In this document: one piece after another, positions 59,975 through 64,000 of the stretch | Numbering within the stretch: position 1 is the stretch's first letter | Layout of the letters: the number at the start of each line of letters is the position of its first letter | Assembly: GCF_922984935.1 (NCBI RefSeq) | Contig: NC_060068.1 | Location: 85,398,655 to 85,462,654, forward strand | Source: Meles meles | Taxonomy: Eukaryota; Chordata; Mammalia; Carnivora; Mustelidae | Length of the DNA stretch: 64,000 nucleotides | Direction: 5' to 3' | Notes under the pieces: generated by a model | What the model was told of the DNA's origin: nothing | Databases searched by the model: none | The model's input: only the letters and a program-made list of their open reading frames with translations | Program-made: the position numbers and the translations under genes

Positions 59975-60315
59975 TGACCAAATATGTATTCTAAGAAGTA
60001 CATCGCTCAGGGCACCTGGGTGGTTCAGTGGGTTGAGGCCTCTGCATTCGGCTGGGGTCGTGATCCCAGGGTCCTGGGATCCAGCCCCACATCAGGCTCT
60101 CTGCTTGGCGGGGAGCCTGTTTCCCCTCCTCCCTTCTCTCTGTCCGCCTCTCTGCCTACTTGTGATCTGTTGAATAAATAAATAAAATCTTTAAAAAAAA
60201 AAAAAAAAGTACATCACTCTGAGGACACTGCTTTGAATGAGATCAAGCACTTGGAGGGTCCTGAAGAGCACTGCCCCTTCCTCCAAATGAGTAAGGGCAG
60301 CTAATAATACTACCA
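59975..60315 (-). pseudogene. NAIP: NAIP LRR exon remnant split by a SINE
   Basis: The minus strand reads VLLAALTHLEEGAVLFRTLQ then VLDLIQSSVLRV, similar to human YILGSLSNLEELILPTGDGI then YRVAKLIIQQCQQLHCLRVL. A plus-strand SINE (60009-60206) with a 13-base duplication splits it. Similarity is weaker than in the next exon up and the edges are estimates. Confidence 0.6.
60009..60206 (+). mobile_element. CAN-SINE splitting a NAIP LRR exon
   Basis: Duplication AAGTACATCxCTC at 59996-60008 and 60207-60219. Confidence 0.95.
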
Positions 60316-60391
60316 TGACTTGTAGTTAATACAAAATAGAAGGATTTTAGGGGAAGAATAAAAAGTAAAAGGCACGATTTTGTAAACATAC

Positions 60392-60479
60392 CAAATTTTT
60401 CAGGTGTTTTCCTTATCAGGAAAGTGTTGGTATTCAAGATTTAATATCTTCAAAGAAATAAAATTTGGAGAAATAATGA
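60392..60479 (-). pseudogene. NAIP: NAIP LRR exon remnant (ISLKILNLEGQQFPD region)
   Basis: Acceptor CTTTTATAG at 60480 and donor GTATG at 60391 frame an 88-nt exon. It reads SPNFISLKILNLEYQHFPDK, then a one-base insertion and TGA, against human LPNFISLKILNLEGQQFPDE. This is the best-preserved leucine-rich repeat of the locus. Confidence 0.88.
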
Positions 60480-60484
60480 CTATA

Positions 60485-60750
60485 AAAGGAAAGAAAAAGT
60501 TATGTCAGCTACATTTTTTCCCTCCAAATTTGTATTTAAAGTCTATTTATTCAGCTCCATCTTTTATGCCAATAAATGTATTGAAAGAGTGTTCTTAAAG
60601 GGACAGAAATTAATATGCTAATTTAGACTTAATTAATTAGTATGACTGAATAAATAAAACAAATCTTAGCTCAGGAAAGAATTCTGGTAACTACAAATAC
60701 TTAAACTTCAGAAATAAATACACCATGTTTGAAAATTCATTTAAAATCTG
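60485..60750. other. NAIP pseudogene intron
   Basis: AT-rich; no exon or repeat recognised. Confidence 0.4.
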
Positions 60751-60755
60751 ATCTA

Positions 60756-60935
60756 TGAAGTGCCTGGGTTCCTCAGCTGGTTGTGTCTGCCTTTAGCCTA
60801 GGTCATGATATGAAGGATCAAGCCTCCAGTTGGGCTCCCTGCTCAGTGGGGAGCCTGCTTCTCCCTCTGCCTCTCCCACTGCTTTATGCACTCTCTCTCT
60901 CTCTCTGAAATGAATAAAATCTTTTAAAAAAGTAA
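60756..60935 (+). mobile_element. CAN-SINE, older
   Basis: AAGTGCCTGGGTTCCTCAGC head; CTCTCTCTCTCTCTGAAATG tail. Confidence 0.9.
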
Positions 60936-60992
60936 AACATCTATTTTAATACTTTTATTTGACATCAATTGCATATTTAAAATTTACCTTTT

Positions 60993-61192
60993 AGGGGCAC
61001 CTGGGTAGCTAAGTTGTTAAGCATCTGCCTTCAGCTCAGGTCATGATTCCAGGGTCCTGGGATCCAGCCCCGCATCAGGCTCCCTGCCCTGCGGAAAGCC
61101 TGCTCCTCCCTCTCCTACTCCCCCTGCTTATGTTCCGTCTCTGGCTGTTTCTCTGTCAAATAAATAAAATTAAATTAAAAATATACCTTTTA
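60993..61192 (+). mobile_element. CAN-SINE
   Basis: ATTTACCTTTTA at left and AATATACCTTTTA at right. Confidence 0.92.
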
Positions 61193-61255
61193 AAAGTGCT
61201 TAAAATGACTGTATACAGATGAATCTTAAGCCAGTTTTGTGTTTGTAGCACTTAC

Positions 61256-61490
61256 CAAGTGGGATGGTTGTAAAAAATGGTCCAGAAAAATTAATTTGAG
61301 TTTTTCTTGCTGGAAGCAAGTGAAGTCATGAGAGATTCAAAATCGGAAAAGAAATTACATGGCAGATAAACAATCTGGAGAATTCTGAGTTAATTTCACT
61401 GTAAAATATCAAACATTTCAGCAATTAAGGAAAATTCCAAATTCCTATCAGAATTAGCCATATAATTATCCTGTTTCAATAACAACAGAG
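61256..61490 (-). pseudogene. NAIP: NAIP LRR exon remnant (SLMTMLVSCKK region)
   Basis: The minus strand follows human KLIQNSPNLHVFHLKCNFFS and DFGSLMTMLVSCKKLTE: KLTQNSP, then NFFSDFESLMTSLASSKK spread over shifted frames with TAA stops. A donor GTAAGT begins at 61255. Similarity to the preceding human sequence fades above about 61440, so the upper edge is approximate. Confidence 0.8.
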
Positions 61491-61539
61491 TTAAAACAAA
61501 GCTGATCCATGATGTAATGATCAAAGAATTGGGCCACTC

Positions 61540-61650
61540 TGGGTTTACAGGTTCAGGTTCTGCGACTAACTGGTGAGCTGTGTGAACTTGGACACTCTCC
61601 AGGGATCAGTTTTCTCTTTTACAAAGTAAGAGCACAGACTCCGTAAGGTC
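61540..61650 (+). repeat. MIR
   Basis: GTTTACAGGTTCAGGTTCTG, GAGCTGTGTGAACTTGGACA and CAGTTTTCTCTTTTACAAAG match the MIR 5' half. It lies between NAIP linker and LRR remnants. Confidence 0.75.
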
Positions 61651-61756
61651 TCCAATTTTGCACAAAACATTTACACAGTAGGAATACTATACAAAGAAAC
61701 AAAAACAATGACAAATCTGAAACAAAACCAAAATTTGATATAACAATTATTGACAG

Positions 61757-61962
61757 GGGCGCCTGGGTGGCTTAGTTAGGCACCTTAGAAGGCAGTTAAG
61801 CATCTGCCTTCGCTCAGGTTGTGGTCCTGAGGTCCTGGGATCAAGCCCTGACTTGGGTTCCCTGCCCAGCGGAGAGTCTGCTTTTCCCTTTGCCTCTCCC
61901 CTCCCATCCATGCTTGCTTGCTTGCTCTCTCTCTTGCAAAAATAAAATCTTTTTAAAAAAAT
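61757..61962 (+). mobile_element. CAN-SINE with a small internal insertion
   Basis: AGTTAGGCACCTTAGAAGGC adds about 20 bases to the head; flanks AATTATTGACA / AATTACTGACA. Confidence 0.92.
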
Positions 61963-61964
61963 TA

Positions 61965-62300
61965 CTGACAAATATCAGAAAACTACCACTTCCACATTCA
62001 GCTTCAAAGAACGATATTGCACGCAACTCTGCATGTTAATTCCACAGAGATTTACACTGCCTCAGTCTGTAGGGTTCAGCCTTCACTAAACTAAGAAACT
62101 GAGGACACCTAAGTCATTTTGTTCAATGATAAGCAACTTGTTCAGCCCATCTTTCCTCAGCACATCAGTCAGTAGGATAAGCTGGTGAGGAAAGAGGAAA
62201 TGGTTTCAACGGCTACCAATCAGCAGATTTCCTTCCCCCTGATCTGCAAGACCTGAATGTTAAAGTAGATGGGACTGACTGCATTCATGAAGCTAGGTTT
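61965..62300. other. Place where the NAIP NACHT exon would be expected
   Basis: Between linker and LRR remnants. I find no P-loop or other NACHT-like translation in any frame. Confidence 0.5.
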
Positions 62301-62304
62301 GAGG

Positions 62305-62385
62305 TCTTATTTACTGCAGTATCCTCATCTGTACTTAGTACATGACAGGGGCTTAATAGGTATTTGTAGAACTTACTTTCCTATA
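62305..62385 (+). repeat. L2/MIR 3'-end fragment
   Basis: AGTATCCTCATCTGTACTTA then GGGGCTTAATAGGTATTTGT resembles the L2 3' end. Confidence 0.5.
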
Positions 62386-62399
62386 TATGATGAGCAATT

Positions 62400-62560
62400 C
62401 TACTGAAAAACCGTTTTCTATCACAGTACCACACACTGCTAAAATAAACAAGGTGCTGGTGTTCATTACTGTCAATTCACAAAGTTCACAATAGTTCTGA
62501 AGTCTGGAATCACTTCTGCAAAGGATTTCCTGTTTTGGAGAAACTGACAACCAAGCACAA
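62400..62560 (-). pseudogene. NAIP: NAIP post-BIR3 linker exon remnant
   Basis: The minus strand matches human FLQNMKSSAEVTPDLQSRGE then LCELLE as FLQNRKSFAEVIPD, a one-base deletion, then QNYCELCEL. Weaker similarity continues (TLFILAVCGTV against LEDSIAVGPIV). The deletion breaks the frame in the middle of the exon. Confidence 0.8.
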
Positions 62561-62581
62561 AGTTAAAAGATACAAGAATAG

Positions 62582-62805
62582 GGATGCCTGGGTGGTTCAG
62601 TGAGTTATGCCTCTGCCTTCGGCTGGGGATGTGATCCCAACATCCTAGGATCCAGCTCCATATCAGGCTCCCTGCTCAGCGGGAAGCCTGCTTCTCCCTC
62701 TCGCACTCCCCCTGCTTGTATTCCCTCTCTTGCTGTGTCTCTGTCAAATAAATAAATAAAATCTTTTAAAAAATAAAAATTTTTTAAAAAAATTTTAATA
62801 AGAAT
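62582..62805 (+). mobile_element. CAN-SINE
   Basis: Flanks CAAGAATAG at 62573 and AAGAATAG at 62801. Confidence 0.93.
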
Positions 62806-62891
62806 AGTGGTAGGCAATTAAGTGCATTTGCCTTATGTATGTTTTCAATTTTACTGTTAGCTTTAATCTCAAAAATTAAGTATGAAAATGA

Positions 62892-63380
62892 GACGCCTGG
62901 TTGGCTCAGTCACTTAAGCGTCTGCCTTAGGCTCAAGTCATAATCCCAGGGTCCTGAGATCAAGTGCTTTATGCTGAGCAGGGAGCCTGCTTATTTATTT
63001 GAGACAGACAACGCAAGCCAGGAGAGCAGTAGAGGGAGACAAAGAAGCAGGCTCCCAACTGAGCAGGGAGCCCAACATGAGCTTGAATCCCAGGACCCCA
63101 GGATCATGACCTGAGCTGAAGGCAGATGTTTAACTGACTGAGCCCCCCAGATGTCCCAATAAATAAATAAAAAATTTTAAGACTTTATTTATTTGACAGA
63201 GATCAGAAGTAGGTAGAGAGGCAGGCAGAAAGAGAGAGGGGGGAGGAGGCTCCCCGCTGAGCAGAGAGCCCGATGCGGGGCTTGATCCCAGGACCCTGAG
63301 ATCATGACCTGAGTCGAAGGCAGAGGCTTTAACCCACTGAGCCATCCAGGTGCCCCAATAAATAAAATCCTTAAAAAAAA
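62892..63380 (+). mobile_element. Plus-strand SINE broken by two minus-strand SINEs
   Basis: Head 62892-62992 (+), minus copies about 62993-63158 and 63178-63354, then AATAAATAAAATCC tail (63357-63380). The order implies successive insertions into one element. Confidence 0.85.
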
Positions 63381-63492
63381 AAAAAAAGTGGAGATTGTTG
63401 GGACTAGATACCTACAGGTCCAGGACCATAAAGTGTATGTGAGCTTTAACTGGGCTCAAGAAGGCCACAGCTTGATGGAAACCCCAACTCAC

Positions 63493-63650
63493 CTGTGTAG
63501 AGGGCACCTGCTCTAGCCAGAGCTGCAGCTCCTGTAGGGGAAGCAAGGGGCCGTTCTTAGGAGAGTCCAGTCAGAGCTTTTCATAAGCAAAGACAATGTC
63601 ACTGCTGTAAGCTTAAACAAAAGGCATACTGTGAGACCAGCAAGCGTTGC
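63493..63650 (-). pseudogene. NAIP: NAIP BIR3 N-terminal exon remnant
   Basis: The minus strand reads AYSSDIVFAYEKL, stop, LDSPKN, and after a frame change GAAALARAGALYTG, then a GT donor (GGTGAG). This parallels human AYCNDSIFAYEELRLDSFKD and GVAALAKAGLFYTG. The stop is TGA at 63571-63573. The donor is intact; the upper edge is uncertain. Confidence 0.82.
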
Positions 63651-64000
63651 TATTTCAGGTATCAGTGTTCAAATTATGCCTTCCTATATACACATTGTAT
63701 GTGGATGTATAGCATTTGTTTCAGTGTTTCTGGAGGATGGCTTGGAAAAGATGCAAGGCTATGAAGAAGCAGGACTGACACATTGCTCGTTGAAGCAGTG
63801 GAAGATACGTGGTGGCTCTATGCTACGGTCTTATTTCTGTGTGGGTTCAAATTTTTCTATAACAAAACACTCTCTTCATCATCTAGCATCAGAATAAAGC
63901 AAGACAATGCTAGAGGAGATTACCTTTCTCCCCAAAGCTGTGTCAAGATTTGAGAAAATCAAATTATCCTTGTTCTCTCCCTTAAGAGCAGGCAGGTTCA

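Larger units (their letters stand above)
55860..63650 (-). pseudogene. NAIP: NAIP (BIRC1) unitary pseudogene remnant
   Basis: Pieces of NAIP appear on the minus strand in gene order: BIR3 exon (63493-63650), linker after BIR3 (62400-62560), LRR exons (61256-61490, 60392-60479, 59975-60315), terminal LRR/C-terminal exon (56649-57058) and 3'UTR (55860-56648). In living relatives NAIP is a cytosolic NLR that senses flagellin or type III secretion proteins and activates NLRC4. Splice sites survive at several exon edges, so this is the original spliced locus, not a retrocopy. At least four exons carry stops or frameshifts, and no NACHT exon or BIR zinc-ligand exon is visible. Position and orientation (tail to tail with SMN) match human 5q13. 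The gene may continue past 64 kb. Confidence 0.88.

Noticed and set aside
62060..62300. Possible extra NAIP LRR exon upstream of 61490.
   Set aside because: Comparison by eye with the expected LRR residues gave no consistent match in any frame.
63640..63900. A plus-strand stretch with CAGTGTTTCTGGAGGATGGC, slightly like the NAIP BIR zinc exon, in an 88-codon frame.
   Set aside because: It lies on the strand opposite to all other NAIP exons, needs several gaps, lacks the Cys/His ligands, and its 3' part (GTTCAAATTTTTCTATAACA) looks like an old repeat.
1..64000. Regularly repeated units that might suggest a CRISPR array, operon or bacterial-type system.
   Set aside because: Repeats are dispersed SINEs of about 190 bases with target duplications; gene structure is spliced and eukaryotic.

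Overview
This is a piece of a carnivore nuclear genome, most likely a mustelid (ferret, mink, otter or badger group). Two things point there: it carries a very dense load of tRNA-Lys-derived CAN-SINEs on both strands, and the youngest copies have a 3' half of the type I associate with mustelids (a GCCTACTTGTGATCTCT-like segment before the CT/AATAAA tail). Species-level assignment is inference. I count between 90 and 100 SINE copies or fragments, covering nearly a third of the window.

The layout matches the spinal muscular atrophy region of human 5q13 in single-copy form: SERF1 (+, coding 3506-7448), SMN (+, coding 17018-34497, 3'UTR exon near 37.9-38.4 kb) and a decayed NAIP (BIRC1) on the minus strand from about 63.65 kb down to 55.86 kb. 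SERF1 is intact (3 exons, 62 aa). SMN is intact (8 coding exons, 290 aa, with the Tudor domain, proline runs and YG box complete). Both genes start in CpG-rich, TATA-less sequence.

Region by region: 1-3.2 kb is intergenic with SINEs and one MIR. SERF1 and its CpG promoter occupy 3.2-7.6 kb. A SINE-poor stretch and old L1, MIR and LTR-like repeats fill 7.6-16.8 kb. SMN runs from 16.8 to about 38.45 kb; its introns hold an antisense RPL10 retropseudogene, a U6 snRNA 5' fragment, a tRNA-Cys 5' half, and an intron 7 enlarged by SINEs and an L1. The 38.5-55.8 kb interval is intergenic repeats with an RPS15A retropseudogene. The last 8 kb are NAIP remnants: parts of the third BIR, a linker, several leucine-rich-repeat exons and the 3'UTR, all in the correct order, with stops and frameshifts, and with no sign of the NACHT exon.

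I found no new multi-gene system. The most interesting items are the dead NAIP gene, two tiny tailless small-RNA insertions inside SMN introns, a SINE carrying a 39-base NAIP 3'UTR segment, and SMN exon 7/8 splicing and polyadenylation signals that differ from human. Comparisons with human genes are from memory, not from alignment.
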